Shown: positions 25,965 to 35,200, counted from the stretch's first letter. The stretch: 64,000 nucleotides of DNA from Thalassospira profundimaris WP0211 (GCF_000300275.1 NZ_AMRN01000012.1:89182-153181); one strand, 5' to 3'. Notes: generated by a model not told the origin, from the letters alone. Program-made: numbers and translations.

Positions 25965-26758
25965 CAGACAGCAACCTTGCCGGCAATGTGCGGATGCGGG
26001 TCATAGCCGGTCAGTTCGAAATCATCATACTTGAAATCAAAGATCGATTTGACGGCGGGATTGATCTTCATGGTCGGAAGCGGGCGGGTATCGCGCGACA
26101 GCTGTTTTTCGACCTGATCAAGATGGTTGGTGTAAAGATGCGCATCGCCAAGGGTATGGACAAAATCACCCACGTCCAGATCACAGACCTGCGCAATCAT
26201 CATGGTAAGAAGCGCATATGATGCGATGTTAAACGGCACACCCAGGAAGATATCCGCACTGCGCTGATACAGCTGGCAGGACAATTTGCCATCGGCGACA
26301 TAGAACTGGAACAGGCAGTGACACGGCGGCAGCGCCATGTTGGGCACATCGGCAACGTTCCAGGCCGACACGATCAGACGGCGGGAATCGGGATTGTTTT
26401 TGATCTGGTCAATCAGGCCGGTGATCTGGTCGATGGTTTCGCCATTCGCCCCGCGCCAGGAACGCCACTGGCCGCCATAGACCGGGCCAAGGTCGCCGTT
26501 TTCATCGGCCCATTCGTTCCAGATGCGCACGCCATTATCCTGCAGATATTTGACGTTAGTGTCGCCATCAAGGAACCACAGCAATTCATGAATGATCGAT
26601 TTCAGATGCAGCTTTTTGGTCGTCACCAGCGGGAAACCCTTGGAAAGGTCAAAGCGCATCTGGTGACCAAAGATCGAAACCGTGCCAGTACCCGTCCGGT
26701 CTTCCTTGCGCGTGCCGGTGTCACGCACCAGACGCATCAGATCAAGATATTGCTGCAT
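25964..26758 (-). CDS. thyA: Thymidylate synthase
   Basis: Makes dTMP from dUMP with methylene-THF. 264 aa, the exact standard length. Conserved features: [31 protein letters not shown] near the start, [22 protein letters not shown], catalytic Cys in [36 protein letters not shown] and [15 protein letters not shown]. First gene of a two-gene thyA-folA operon read leftwards. Confidence 0.97.
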   Translation of the reverse strand: MQQYLDLMRLVRDTGTRKEDRTGTGTVSIFGHQMRFDLSKGFPLVTTKKLHLKSIIHELLWFLDGDTNVKYLQDNGVRIWNEWADENGDLGPVYGGQWRSWRGANGETIDQITGLIDQIKNNPDSRRLIVSAWNVADVPNMALPPCHCLFQFYVADGKLSCQLYQRSADIFLGVPFNIASYALLTMMIAQVCDLDVGDFVHTLGDAHLYTNHLDQVEKQLSRDTRPLPTMKINPAVKSIFDFKYDDFELTGYDPHPHIAGKVAV

Positions 26759-26964
26759 GCTCAGTCCTGCATTTTAAGAATCACTTTTGTCGCAGCATAG
26801 TCAGGTCGATGGTCACGGGCAAGCGACGCCATCCGATCTTTGCCGGGCCACTCGTTGAACTGTTTCTGCTGACAGGAGGTGTCAGGAGTGGTCAGGTAAA
26901 CTTGGGAACAGTGGATATACTCAACTATCTGAATTTTGGGCGCGTTTGCCGTATGGGAGTGTTG

Positions 26965-27528
26965 ATGTTGCAAAAAACTGTTCAGTGGGTCGATTGGGAT
27001 GGAAACGGTCTTGAGCACTGTGTCTGTCAGTCTGATCCGGACGGGATAGAGCTTGAAGGAGTCGTGGTCGGGACGCGTCATGGTCACTATGGCGGGTCTT
27101 ACCTTGTGGTGACGGATGCCATGTTTGCCACCCACGAAGTCAAGGTAAGTTATGTCGGCGGGGAGCAGATGCATGTGACCTCGGACGGTAAGGGAAACTG
27201 GTTTGACTGCATTGCAAAGCGGGAATTGCCGTCTTTGGCGGGGTGCTTTGATGTCGATATCGGCATAACGCCCGCGACAAACATGCTTCCGATCAAACGA
27301 TTAAAACTGGCCGAGGGCGAAGCACGGGAAATTTCGGCGGCCTATGTCCCGCTTCCAAGCCAGATAGAGGGCGATTTCCTGCCACGTAGCGCGCCACAAC
27401 GTTACACCTGTCTGATCCCGGATCGTCGTTACCGCTATGAGGGGCTGTTTCGCAATTTCTCAGCCGAGCTTGAGATCGATGATGCGGGGCTTGTGATCGA
27501 TTATCCCGATACCTTCCGTCGGGTGTAA
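26965..27528 (+). CDS. Putative glycolipid-binding (DUF1089) family protein
   Basis: 187-aa soluble protein from the ATG at 26965, which follows TATGGGAGTG; the frame extends upstream to 26809 but that part looks non-coding and would exceed family length. It matches what I know of DUF1089: WVDWDGNGLEHCVCQSDPDGIELEGVVVG at the start, then LVVTDAMFATHEVKV, and DVDIGITPATNMLPIKRLKL in the centre (the family's TPFTNTLPIRRL block). A late RYRYEG...IDDAGLVIDYPDTFRRV segment ends it. The glycolipid-binding label rests on a structural precedent; the role in cells is unknown. Confidence 0.75.
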   Translation: MLQKTVQWVDWDGNGLEHCVCQSDPDGIELEGVVVGTRHGHYGGSYLVVTDAMFATHEVKVSYVGGEQMHVTSDGKGNWFDCIAKRELPSLAGCFDVDIGITPATNMLPIKRLKLAEGEAREISAAYVPLPSQIEGDFLPRSAPQRYTCLIPDRRYRYEGLFRNFSAELEIDDAGLVIDYPDTFRRV

Positions 27529-27609
27529 TATCGCGTAAAACGGGAGATCGGACTTTGCCGGGCGCCGAAATGTTCCCGCAAAAATCAAAAAAAGTTTTCC
27601 CGATTCCCC

Positions 27610-27639
27610 TTGTGAAACGGGGGGCATTTGCCCTATATA
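27610..27639 (+). promoter_or_regulatory. Promoter of the tmRNA gene
   Basis: TTGTGA (27610-27615) and TATATA (27634-27639) are separated by 18 bp and lie directly before the first bases of the acceptor piece, as expected for a strong sigma-70-type promoter. Confidence 0.65.
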
Positions 27640-27640
27640 G

Positions 27641-27970
27641 GGGCTGTCGGGGCAACCCGACTACGGCGCTAAACTGCGTGACAGAATAGGCTTTACGGAC
27701 CCGGGGGCGGTACCCGGCGGCTCCACCAAATTTATCGGTTGTCCGACTCAGACAATCTTCGTGGGGCCGAAATAGGATCGACGTGAGCAGTAAAAGTCAA
27801 TGTGGGCGCTCGGCATGGTACCACCGCATCGGGCCAATGTTTGTAAATGCAAACGACAACAATGCTCCGGTTGCTGTTGCCGCCTAAGCGGTACTAGCAC
27901 CAAAGCGAAATTCCGATTGCCGGGAGCGGTAATTTGGTGGGGGACGGGGCACCTAGCAACAGAACGCCCC
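27641..27970 (+). ncRNA. ssrA: tmRNA, circularly permuted two-piece alphaproteobacterial form
   Basis: Rescues stalled ribosomes and tags their nascent chains for proteolysis. The acceptor piece comes first and ends CGGCTCC-A-CCA (CCA at 27726-27728). After a ~34-base spacer the coding piece starts GGGGCCG at 27763. The two 7-base ends pair into an acceptor stem with a G-U at position 3, as in tRNA-Ala. The tag frame at 27850-27888 encodes ANDNNAPVAVAA and a TAA stop. The spacer is removed in the mature RNA in this lineage. A stem CACGCCAA/TTGGCGTG at 28019-28041 may end transcription. The 5' and 3' limits are approximate. Confidence 0.93.
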
Positions 27971-28112
27971 ACTCTTGTATTTCTTTCCCGCTTCGTTATG
28001 AATAGAGTGATTATCAAACACGCCAAGATGTAATTGGCGTGCAGAGATGCTATATGACAATGACGGGACGCGCTGGACACTGCCGGTGGTTCCGCCAGAT
28101 ACAGGATTACTG

Positions 28113-28652
28113 ATGCAAGAACCGGAAGAATTCCGCTACGATCTTATGGTCGACCAGGCGCTGCGCGGTGTGGTGAAAGATATCCTCGCGCGTGTGGCCG
28201 AAGAGGGCCTTTTCGGAGAGCATCACTATTACATCACGTTCCAGACCAACCATCCCGGTGTGGCCCTGCCTGAAAGTCAGCGCAAGGCGCATCCAGACAA
28301 CATCACGGTTGTCCTGCAACACCGGTTCTGGGATCTGAAATCCGAAGATGATCACTTCTCGGTCGGAATGAGCTTTGATGGCATGCCGACCACGGTTGTC
28401 GTGCCCTATGACGCGATGCTGGCCTTTGTCGATCCGTCCGCGAACTTCATGCTGACATTCAGTGTCGAAGAAGAAATGGATGACGCAGATTTCGACTATG
28501 ACGAAGATGATGATCTTGATGCCGATCTGATTGAAGGCGAAGACGGTGCGCCGACGCTCGTGACCGAGCCATCCAAATCGCGCAAAAAACCCAAGCCGGA
28601 TGCAAATGAAACCGGCGAGGTCATCGCACTTGATGCGTTCCGCAAGAAATAG
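28113..28652 (+). CDS. sspB: ClpXP adaptor SspB, alphaproteobacterial type
   Basis: Delivers ssrA-tagged proteins to ClpXP. 179 aa from the ATG at 28113, after CAGGATT; the frame upstream runs into the tmRNA 3' flank. The folded substrate-binding domain spans ~1-125 (YYITFQTNHPGVALPE, ITVVLQHRFWDL, FSVGMSFDGMPTTVVVPYDAMLAFVDPSANFML). It is followed by an acidic linker (EEEMDDADFDYDEDDD) and a short C-terminal tail with EVIALDAFRKK, the ClpX-docking module. It lies 140 bp after ssrA, so tag and adaptor are encoded side by side. Confidence 0.93.
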   Translation: MQEPEEFRYDLMVDQALRGVVKDILARVAEEGLFGEHHYYITFQTNHPGVALPESQRKAHPDNITVVLQHRFWDLKSEDDHFSVGMSFDGMPTTVVVPYDAMLAFVDPSANFMLTFSVEEEMDDADFDYDEDDDLDADLIEGEDGAPTLVTEPSKSRKKPKPDANETGEVIALDAFRKK

Positions 28653-28661
28653 AAGATTTAC

Positions 28662-28688
28662 AGGGCGGGCTTGATCCGCCCTTTTTCT
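28662..28688 (+). terminator. Intrinsic terminator after sspB
   Basis: AGGGCGG and CCGCCCT form a 7-bp stem with loop GCTTGAT followed by TTTT, 9 bp after the sspB stop. Confidence 0.85.
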
Positions 28689-28832
28689 TTGCCTGATCCC
28701 CGTTGATGTTTCCCGCGTCCGGGGCAGGGCGTATTACGCTAATGTATCGTGGCAATTTGATCCATTTGGCGCTAAAACCAGCCACACAAAGAACAAACCC
28801 ACCTTGTTTTTGAGAGAGACGAGAACCTTCCG

Positions 28833-30449
28833 ATGAGTGATTTTGTCTATAAACCCATGTTTGAGCAGGGGAAGGACACCACCCCTTACCGCAAGATCGG
28901 GGACGAGGGTGTTTCGACCGTTGACGTCAATGGCGAGACCTATTTGAAAGTCGAACCCGAGGCGATCGAGAAGCTGACCCTTCAGGCTTTCTTTGATTGC
29001 TCGCACCTTTTGCGTCCGGGGCACCTCGAACAGTTGCGCAAAATCCTTGATGACGAAGAAGCCACCCCGAATGACAAATTCGTGGCGATGGATCTTTTGA
29101 AAAACGCCTCCATCGCATCGGGCGGCGTTTTGCCGATGTGTCAGGATACCGGTACGGCCATCGTCATGGGCAAACGCGGTGGCAAGGTCATCACCGATGG
29201 TTCCGATGAAGAAGCCCTGTCCAAGGGCATCTGGCAGGCCTATCAGAAACACAATCTGCGGTTCTCGCAGGTATCGCCGAAAAATATGTTCGAGGAAAAG
29301 AACACCGGCTCGAACCTTCCGGCACAGATTGATCTCTATGCGACCAAGGGCGATGAATACAAATTCATGTTCATGGCCAAGGGCGGCGGGTCTGCCAACA
29401 AGACCTTCCTGTTCCAGCAGACCAAGGCACTGCTGAACCCGGAAAGCCTGCGCAAGTTTTTGGATGAAAAAATCCGCACGCTCGGCACCTCTGCCTGCCC
29501 GCCATACCATCTGGCGGTTGTCATTGGCGGTACCTCTGCCGAGGCGTGCCTTAAGACCGTGAAAATGGCGTCAGCCCGTTATTACGATAACCTTCCGACC
29601 GAAGGTGGCGATCATGGTCAGGCTTATCGCGATCTGGAATGGGAACAGAAAATCCTTGAGATGACCCGCGAAATGGGTATCGGCGCGCAGTTCGGCGGCA
29701 AGTATTTCTGCCACGATGTGCGCGTGATCCGTCTGCCGCGTCATGGTGCAAGCTGTCCGGTTGGCCTTGGTGTGTCGTGCTCTGCCGACCGTCAGATTCT
29801 GGGTAAAATCACCAAGGACGGTATCTTTATCGAGGATCTTGAACATGATCCGGCGAAGTACCTTCCGCATGTCACCGACGAGCATCTTGATGACGAAGTG
29901 GTCAAGGTTGACCTGAACCGTCCGATGGATGAAATCCGCAAGCAGCTGTCGCAATATCCGGTCAAGACCCGTCTGTCGCTGACCGGGACCGTGATTGTGG
30001 CCCGTGACATCGCGCATGCCAAAATCAAGGAACGCCTTGATGCCGGTGAAGAGATGCCGGAATACCTTAAAAACCATCCGGTTTATTATGCGGGTCCGGC
30101 CAAAACGCCCGAAGGCATGCCGTCTGGTTCATTCGGCCCGACCACGGCTGGGCGCATGGATGCCTATGTCGAACAGTTCCAGGCCGCTGGCGGTTCGTTC
30201 GTGATGCTGGCCAAGGGTAACCGTTCAAAGGCGGTCAAGGATGCCTGTGCGAAATATGGCGGGTTCTATCTTGGCTCCATCGGTGGTCCGGCAGCCCGTC
30301 TGGCGCAGGATTGCATCAAGAAGGTCGACGTTCACGAATATCCGGAACTTGGCATGGAAGCCGTCTGGAAGATCGAAGTCGAAGACTTCCCGGCCTTCAT
30401 CGTCATTGATGACAAGGGCAACGATTTCTTTGCCGAATTCGGCATCTAA
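28833..30449 (+). CDS. Class I (iron-sulfur) fumarate hydratase
   Basis: TCA-cycle enzyme interconverting fumarate and malate. 538 aa, single-chain class I type with a 4Fe-4S cluster. Cluster cysteines are probably those in [28 protein letters not shown] GVSCSADR and [10 protein letters not shown]; the C-terminal half has [33 protein letters not shown] and [25 protein letters not shown]. Oxygen-sensitive class I enzymes are common in alphaproteobacteria. An AGAGAGACGAGA ribosome region precedes the ATG; it has its own promoter region and terminator. Confidence 0.93.
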   Translation: MSDFVYKPMFEQGKDTTPYRKIGDEGVSTVDVNGETYLKVEPEAIEKLTLQAFFDCSHLLRPGHLEQLRKILDDEEATPNDKFVAMDLLKNASIASGGVLPMCQDTGTAIVMGKRGGKVITDGSDEEALSKGIWQAYQKHNLRFSQVSPKNMFEEKNTGSNLPAQIDLYATKGDEYKFMFMAKGGGSANKTFLFQQTKALLNPESLRKFLDEKIRTLGTSACPPYHLAVVIGGTSAEACLKTVKMASARYYDNLPTEGGDHGQAYRDLEWEQKILEMTREMGIGAQFGGKYFCHDVRVIRLPRHGASCPVGLGVSCSADRQILGKITKDGIFIEDLEHDPAKYLPHVTDEHLDDEVVKVDLNRPMDEIRKQLSQYPVKTRLSLTGTVIVARDIAHAKIKERLDAGEEMPEYLKNHPVYYAGPAKTPEGMPSGSFGPTTAGRMDAYVEQFQAAGGSFVMLAKGNRSKAVKDACAKYGGFYLGSIGGPAARLAQDCIKKVDVHEYPELGMEAVWKIEVEDFPAFIVIDDKGNDFFAEFGI

Positions 30450-30478
30450 TCAGAAATCTGTTCTCTGAATATGCAAAC

Positions 30479-30509
30479 TGCGCGGGGGAAACCTCGCGCC
30501 GTTTTTTTT
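30479..30509 (+). terminator. Intrinsic terminator of the fumarase gene
   Basis: GCGCGGGG and CCTCGCGC (one G-T pair) form an 8-bp stem with a GAAA loop, followed by CG and eight T. Confidence 0.88.
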
Positions 30510-30604
30510 ATCTTGCATAGCTGACCTCAGGTCAAAGGGGTTGCTGCGGTGCGCAAGAAATGCTCTGATTTGGGCAAAATCAACCCCTTACTGGATAACC
30601 TGTT

Positions 30605-31525
30605 ATGTCTGAAACTTCCGCGCTCTCTGCCACCGGTGCGACGGAAAGCCGACTGGTTGGTGTGACTGCCGCACTTGCGACGGTTTGCATATGGGCCGGT
30701 TGGCTGATTGCCACCCGCTATGCCATGACGTCAAGCTTTACCGCTGTTGATATTGGCCTGATGCGCTTTGTTGTGCCTTTTGTCCTGCTTGCCCCGATCT
30801 GGATTAGAAAAGGCATCTGGCCCAAGGGCCTTTCAATGACCAATGGTCTTTTGATGATCGTTGGTTCCGGTGCGTTTTACACCCTGATGGTTGCAAGCGC
30901 CCTTGAGTTTGTCCCGGCAAGCCATGTTGGCATTCTTTTGCCCGGTGTCATGGCCGTGTGGGCGGTTCTGATTGCGATGCTTTTGTTTGGTGAACGTCCG
31001 GGCAAGGTCCGCATCGTTGGTTATGCCGCCGTGGTGATTGGCGTGGCTTCGCTTGTGGCCCTGAAACCGGCCGGAGTGATCAGTGATGACATGCTGATGG
31101 GCTATGGCCTTGTTTCGGCCGGGGCCTTTATGTGGGCGTGCTATACCCATGCGATGCGTCAAAGCGGCCTTGGCGCGCTTGAAGCCGCATCCTTTGTCGG
31201 TTTCTGGTCGTTTGTCGTGATGGCGATTATTGCGCTGTTTACCGGCACCACCATTGGCGATGCCCCGATGGGGGATATCATGATGTTGCTGACCGCTCAG
31301 GGGCTTTTGGCCGGATGTGTTGCCGTCATCACCTATGGCCTTGCCGTGCGCCATATCGGATCGACCGGTGCATCTGCCTTCGGCGCGATGACACCGGCCC
31401 TGACTGCGCTTGGCGGTGTGATCCTGTTGGGGGAACCGGGCAACCTGGCACTGGTTTTGGCGGTGGTTCTGGTGATCCTTGGCGTGATGACCGCATCGGG
31501 TGTGTTTCGTCGCATTCGGGTTTAG
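30605..31525 (+). CDS. EamA/DMT superfamily transporter
   Basis: 306-aa membrane protein with ten helices in two EamA repeats (first ~18-150, second ~165-300). Markers are WAGWLIATRYAMTSSFTAVDIGLMRFVVPF in repeat 1, ALEFVPASHVGILLPGVMAVWAVLIAMLLFGERPG at its end, and GSTGASAFGAMTPALTALGGVILLGEPG in repeat 2. A drug or metabolite exporter; the substrate is not predictable. Convergent with the AbrB-family gene, 12 bp apart. Confidence 0.87.
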   Translation: MSETSALSATGATESRLVGVTAALATVCIWAGWLIATRYAMTSSFTAVDIGLMRFVVPFVLLAPIWIRKGIWPKGLSMTNGLLMIVGSGAFYTLMVASALEFVPASHVGILLPGVMAVWAVLIAMLLFGERPGKVRIVGYAAVVIGVASLVALKPAGVISDDMLMGYGLVSAGAFMWACYTHAMRQSGLGALEAASFVGFWSFVVMAIIALFTGTTIGDAPMGDIMMLLTAQGLLAGCVAVITYGLAVRHIGSTGASAFGAMTPALTALGGVILLGEPGNLALVLAVVLVILGVMTASGVFRRIRV

Positions 31526-31537
31526 GTCCGATACATT

Positions 31538-32692
31538 TTATTGCCCGGCGTTCTGACCTGTTAAATGGGCGGTGCGCCGGGCGACCAGCCGTGCCAGTGG
31601 AGGGCCAAAGGCCAGCACCATGAAAAAGCGTGTTGCCTGCAGCACGAGGATGAAGGACAGGTCGACATTCGTGCTGGCCGCGATAATGGCAACGGAATCA
31701 AGACCGCCCGGGCTGGTGGCGAGATAGGCGGTCAGTGGATCGACATCCATGAAATACACCAAAAGCCCCGAAATCCCGGCACAGAAGCCGATCAGTACAA
31801 AGATCGATAACAGGATTTTGGGAAGTGCGTGTGCTGCGTGGCGCAGGACCGGCGGGGTGAATTTCAAACCGATTACCCAGCCGATCATGGCATAGGTCAG
31901 GCCGAGAAACCATTCCGGCAGGACGACATCGAAAAAGCCGCTGACATGCAGGATCATGGTCACAATGATCGGCACCAGAAGCGGACCGGATGGCAGACGT
32001 ACTTTTTGGCCGACAAAGCAGCAGGCAACCACCAGACTGAGTGTCAGGGCAAAACCGACCGGGTCAAAAGCCGGGAACCAGTCATGGGGCCCCATGGCAG
32101 CCAGCGTTTCCGGATCAACCCAGAAATTGGCGACACTGGACGCGACACCGACAACGATCACCACACGCACATACTGCATGAAGGCCACCAGCCTTGCATC
32201 CGCGCCAAAGGCGTCTGCCATGATGACCATGGCCGATGCCGCACCGGGCGTTGATCCCCAGATGCCTGCGGTTCCGGGCAGGACCTGTTTGACGCACAGG
32301 ATCCAACCCAAGAAGCTGCTGGCAAGCAAAGTGATGCCGGTAACGCCAAGGATCATCGGCCAGTCTGTGGCAAAGGATGTCAAAATCCCGATGGTCATCG
32401 AACCGCCGATCATCACGCCCAACACCGATTGTGCGCCAAGATACAGTTGCTTGGGGGCGGCAATGGTTGCACCGTTGGTGCCCATCAGAATGCCAATGAT
32501 CATCGGCCCCACCAGAAGTGAGGCCGGGACTTGCCAATGATGGAGCAGAACCGAAAACACGACGGAGGTGGAAATCAGCAATAACCACTGAACCGGTTTC
32601 GGCAGACGGCCGAGCCGTTCCTTGGGGGGAGTTATGATCAGTGACGTTGGTTCGGATGACACGATGCGGCCTTTGTCATTTATGGAAGGCAT
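31538..32692 (-). CDS. AbrB family putative transporter (ammonia monooxygenase-like)
   Basis: 384-aa integral membrane protein with roughly ten helices in two repeats, matching the AbrB/AbrB_dup family once called ammonia monooxygenase-related (not a monooxygenase subunit, and unrelated to the Bacillus AbrB regulator). Repeat signatures: HWQVPASLLVGPMIIGILMG with the PALLGP-like block, GTAGIWGSTPGAASAMVIMADAFGAD, and in the second half LPEWFLGLTYAMIGWVIGLKF with YLATSPGGLDSVAIIAAST. A regulatory or transport role is proposed for the family but not shown. Confidence 0.82.
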   Translation of the reverse strand: MPSINDKGRIVSSEPTSLIITPPKERLGRLPKPVQWLLLISTSVVFSVLLHHWQVPASLLVGPMIIGILMGTNGATIAAPKQLYLGAQSVLGVMIGGSMTIGILTSFATDWPMILGVTGITLLASSFLGWILCVKQVLPGTAGIWGSTPGAASAMVIMADAFGADARLVAFMQYVRVVIVVGVASSVANFWVDPETLAAMGPHDWFPAFDPVGFALTLSLVVACCFVGQKVRLPSGPLLVPIIVTMILHVSGFFDVVLPEWFLGLTYAMIGWVIGLKFTPPVLRHAAHALPKILLSIFVLIGFCAGISGLLVYFMDVDPLTAYLATSPGGLDSVAIIAASTNVDLSFILVLQATRFFMVLAFGPPLARLVARRTAHLTGQNAGQ

Positions 32693-32893
32693 CTGATCGC
32701 GGGTGGCGCGATGTGATGGCGTGCTGGCGCCTGTGGGGCGGCGTCAAGGTGGGGATCACAATTATAGCCAGCTTGCGCGATGGATGCGAGTATTTGCGTG
32801 ATCCCGCCGGATGAGGGCCATGTCGGACTTGGAGAATATCGCCAGGTTCTGTATGACGTTAAGCAATATACTGCAGTCTGTGGGGAACCTGTT

Positions 32894-33526
32894 TTGAGCA
32901 CCGATCCGATCCAGTTTCAGTTTGATGGCGATGAAGATGCTGCCCGAACGATTGTTCTGGCCCATGGGGCAGGGGCCGCTATGGACAGCCCGTTCATGAA
33001 CGAAATAGCCGGCGAACTGGCCAAGGCGGGTTTACGCGTTGCACGCTTTGAGTTCCCCTATATGGCCAAACGCCGAATTGATGGCAAAAAGCGCGGGCCG
33101 GATCGGGCACCGGTTTTGATCGAGTATTACGGTGAAGTTGTTCGCGCAGTTGGCGGTCCAGAGAAGTTGATCATCGGCGGAAAGTCCATGGGCGGACGGA
33201 TCGCCAGCATGGTGGCAGATGATCTTGGTGTCGCCGGTCTTGTCTGTCTTGGCTATCCGTTCCATCCACCGGGCGAACCTGAAAACCTGCGTACAGAACA
33301 CCTTAAAACCCTGAAAACGCCGAGCCTGATTTGTCATGGCACGCGCGATCCGTTTGGCAGTCCGGATGAGATTGCGGGTTACGGGCTTTCGGACCGTATT
33401 GCGCTTCACTGGGTTGAAGACGGCGAACATGACTTCAAGCCACGCAAAAGTTCCGGACGTACCCAAAGTCAGAACATTGCCGATGCCGCGACGGCGATAT
33501 CCCGGTTTGCAAAGATGCTCGGTTAG
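32894..33526 (+). CDS. KANL3/Tex30-type alpha/beta hydrolase
   Basis: Soluble hydrolase of 210 aa from the TTG at 32894, chosen because GGGGAA lies 6 bp upstream and the family begins close to its first strand; the open frame extends back to an ATG at 32780. Landmarks: TIVLAHGAGAAMDSPFM (oxyanion loop), RFEFPYM, the nucleophile elbow GGKSMGGRIASM, HGTRDPFGSP for the acid and GEHDFKPRK for the His, the complete triad layout of this family. Substrate unknown. Divergent from the AbrB-family gene. Confidence 0.82.
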   Translation: MSTDPIQFQFDGDEDAARTIVLAHGAGAAMDSPFMNEIAGELAKAGLRVARFEFPYMAKRRIDGKKRGPDRAPVLIEYYGEVVRAVGGPEKLIIGGKSMGGRIASMVADDLGVAGLVCLGYPFHPPGEPENLRTEHLKTLKTPSLICHGTRDPFGSPDEIAGYGLSDRIALHWVEDGEHDFKPRKSSGRTQSQNIADAATAISRFAKMLG

Positions 33527-33530
33527 AAGA

Positions 33531-33557
33531 AACGGCCCGCCACTTGGGCAGGCCGTT
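33531..33557. terminator. Stem-loop between convergent hydrolase and VOC genes
   Basis: AACGGCC and GGCCGTT (7 bp, with additional CGCC/GGGC pairing inside) fill the short gap between the two stops. No clear T-run, so termination strength is uncertain. Confidence 0.45.
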
Positions 33558-33593
33558 GGCAGAAAGTTTGTAGGGCTTGGTGCGCGAGGGAGG

Positions 33594-34037
33594 TCAGGCA
33601 AGTACGCCTTCGCCGGTTTCCTTGAACTGCTGGGCATATTCCGGGGAAAGTTCGGCGGTGGCACTTGCGATGTCGATGCGCACGCCATTGGGATCAAGAA
33701 GGGCAAAATGGCGCTGGCCCCATGGCTCATCGCGAAGATCAAGGGCGAATTCAAACCCGGCTTCACGCAATTCATCTGCCGCATCGCGGGCTTCTTCGAC
33801 TTCCAGCGTAAGAACCGTTCCTTCGCCGATGGTGGCCGCCTGGAACATGGCCGGCTGGGTTTCGTGACCTTGCTTCATTAGGCCAAGCTGAACGGATGGT
33901 GCGCACGGCCAGACAAGCTGGCAATACCAGTCACCGTCAAAGACCGGTGTGAAGCCGAGCTTTTTGTAAAAGGCGCGGCTTTGGGTGAATTTTTCGGTGA
34001 TGATGATCTGATAGGCGTTGGTGACTTTCATCGTCAT
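33594..34037 (-). CDS. VOC (glyoxalase/bleomycin-resistance fold) protein
   Basis: 147-aa vicinal-oxygen-chelate protein; the ATG at 34031 is an alternative start better spaced from the CAGGAG site. It has two beta-alpha-beta repeats: NAYQIIITEKFTQSRAFYKKLGFTPVFDGDWYCQLVWP in the first, TVLTLEVEEARDAADELREAGFEFALDLRDEPWGQRHFALLDPNGVRIDI in the second. A late Glu/Asp metal-ligand pattern is plausible but not complete, so enzyme versus binding protein is open. Divergent from a YafY-type regulator, with a perfect palindrome between the two. Confidence 0.85.
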   Translation of the reverse strand: MTMKVTNAYQIIITEKFTQSRAFYKKLGFTPVFDGDWYCQLVWPCAPSVQLGLMKQGHETQPAMFQAATIGEGTVLTLEVEEARDAADELREAGFEFALDLRDEPWGQRHFALLDPNGVRIDIASATAELSPEYAQQFKETGEGVLA

Positions 34038-34090
34038 GCTCCTGACGTTGGGGGTTAATCCTGTCCCGATTTGTCAATGGTTGCACATCC

Positions 34091-34114
34091 CTCCTGACAG
34101 GAGCCTGTCAGGAG
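34091..34114. promoter_or_regulatory. Perfect palindrome between VOC and YafY-type genes
   Basis: CTCCTGACAG at 34091-34100 and CTGTCAGGAG at 34105-34114 are exact 10-bp arms around GAGC, in the 118-bp divergent gap. Very likely the operator of the adjacent HTH/WYL regulator, controlling both genes. Confidence 0.65.
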
Positions 34115-34155
34115 CGGTATGATAATTTTTGGGGCAGGATGACAAAGGAGTGATC

Positions 34156-34860
34156 ATGAGACGGGCTGACCGATTATTTCGCCTTGTTCAAATCTTGCGC
34201 CGCCGCAAACTGTGCCGCGCATGTGACCTGGCAGAGGAACTTGAAGTTTCCGAACGCACCATTTACCGCGACATTCGCGACCTTGCCGCGTCGGGTGTTC
34301 CGGTCGAGGGGGAGGCAGGCGTGGGCTATATCCTGCGCGATGGGTATGACTTGCCGCCGCTTATGTTTGATGCCGACGAGATTGAGGCGCTTGTTGTTGC
34401 GGCCCGCATGGTTCAAAGCTGGACCGATCCGCAAATGGCACGTGCCGCCGGTGATGCCCTGACCAAGATCGAGGCCGTGCTGCCCGAAAAGATCCGAGGT
34501 CTGGTCGGCGGTGTTCCGATTGCGATTGCCGAAATCGCGCAGGAACCGATTGCCATTTCGATGCCCGACCTCAGGCGCGCTATTCGGGAACGGTTTCTGA
34601 TCGATATCGATTACACCGATGCAAAGGGCGACAATACCCGCCGCCGTGTCTGGCCGCTTGGCATGTTGTTTTTTGGCAGTACGTGGCTTTTGGCCAGTTG
34701 GTGCGAATTGCGCGAGGCCTTTCGCGTTTTTCGGGCCGACCGGATTGCCCATATGGAAATATCGACATCGCGCTTTCGCCCGGTTCCGGGGCGGTCATTG
34801 CGTGATTATCTGATTTCCGAAGGTGTTGAAGGCGAGATCCTTAATGGCATCGGTCGATAG
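34156..34860 (+). CDS. YafY-type HTH/WYL-domain transcriptional regulator
   Basis: 234-aa regulator from the ATG at 34156, 5 bp after AAGGAG. Residues ~1-60 are a DeoR/HTH_11 winged helix (RLFRLVQILRRRKLCRACDLAEELEVSERTIYRDIRDLAASGVPVEGEAGVGYIL). The C-terminal half holds a WYL domain (RFLIDIDYTDAKGDNTRRRVWPLGMLFFGSTWLLASWCELREAFRVFRADRI). Such pairs of a YafY regulator and divergent VOC gene are common. The palindrome 42 bp upstream is the probable binding site; the ligand is unknown. Confidence 0.9.
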   Translation: MRRADRLFRLVQILRRRKLCRACDLAEELEVSERTIYRDIRDLAASGVPVEGEAGVGYILRDGYDLPPLMFDADEIEALVVAARMVQSWTDPQMARAAGDALTKIEAVLPEKIRGLVGGVPIAIAEIAQEPIAISMPDLRRAIRERFLIDIDYTDAKGDNTRRRVWPLGMLFFGSTWLLASWCELREAFRVFRADRIAHMEISTSRFRPVPGRSLRDYLISEGVEGEILNGIGR

Positions 34861-35200
34861 CGAGTTCGTTATGCTGGTGTCAGAGCTGCTGGCACCTTTG
34901 GGGCATATCAGGCCCAGACGGATGTTTGGCGCCGTCGGGCTTTATTGTGACGGCGCCTTCTTTGCGATCATTTCCGATGATGTCCTGTATCTCAAAGGAG
35001 ACGCGCAGACCAAGGACCGGTTTGATGCGATGGAGATGCAGCCATTTGCGGTGCCGTCGGGAAGGCCGGTGACCCTGTCTTATTTCGAAGTACCCGGTGA
35101 ATGGCTTGATAACGAAGAACAACTTCTTGAATTTGCCACGTTGGCGCTTGGGGCTGCGCGCCGTTCAGAAGCGCAAAAGGGTCGGACAGCCAAGAAGTAA
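34844..35200 (+). CDS. TfoX N-terminal domain protein
   Basis: 118-aa protein from the ATG at 34844, overlapping the regulator's 3' end by 17 bp. It matches the TfoX N-terminal domain: LLAPLGHIRPRRMFGAVGLYCDGAFFAIISDDVLYLKGD, then a PFAVPSGRPVTLSYFEVPGEWLDN block. The C-terminal TfoX domain of Haemophilus/E. coli Sxy is missing, as is usual for stand-alone versions, so a role in competence should not be assumed. Ends in a Lys/Arg-rich tail. Confidence 0.85.
   Translation: MASVDSEFVMLVSELLAPLGHIRPRRMFGAVGLYCDGAFFAIISDDVLYLKGDAQTKDRFDAMEMQPFAVPSGRPVTLSYFEVPGEWLDNEEQLLEFATLALGAARRSEAQKGRTAKK

Noticed and set aside
26809..26964. Upstream extension of the DUF1089 gene
   Set aside because: Family length and the GGGAG site support the ATG at 26965; the extension has no conserved pattern.
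34844..35200. Competence regulator reading of the TfoX-domain gene
   Set aside because: Only the N-terminal domain is present and no competence genes are near.
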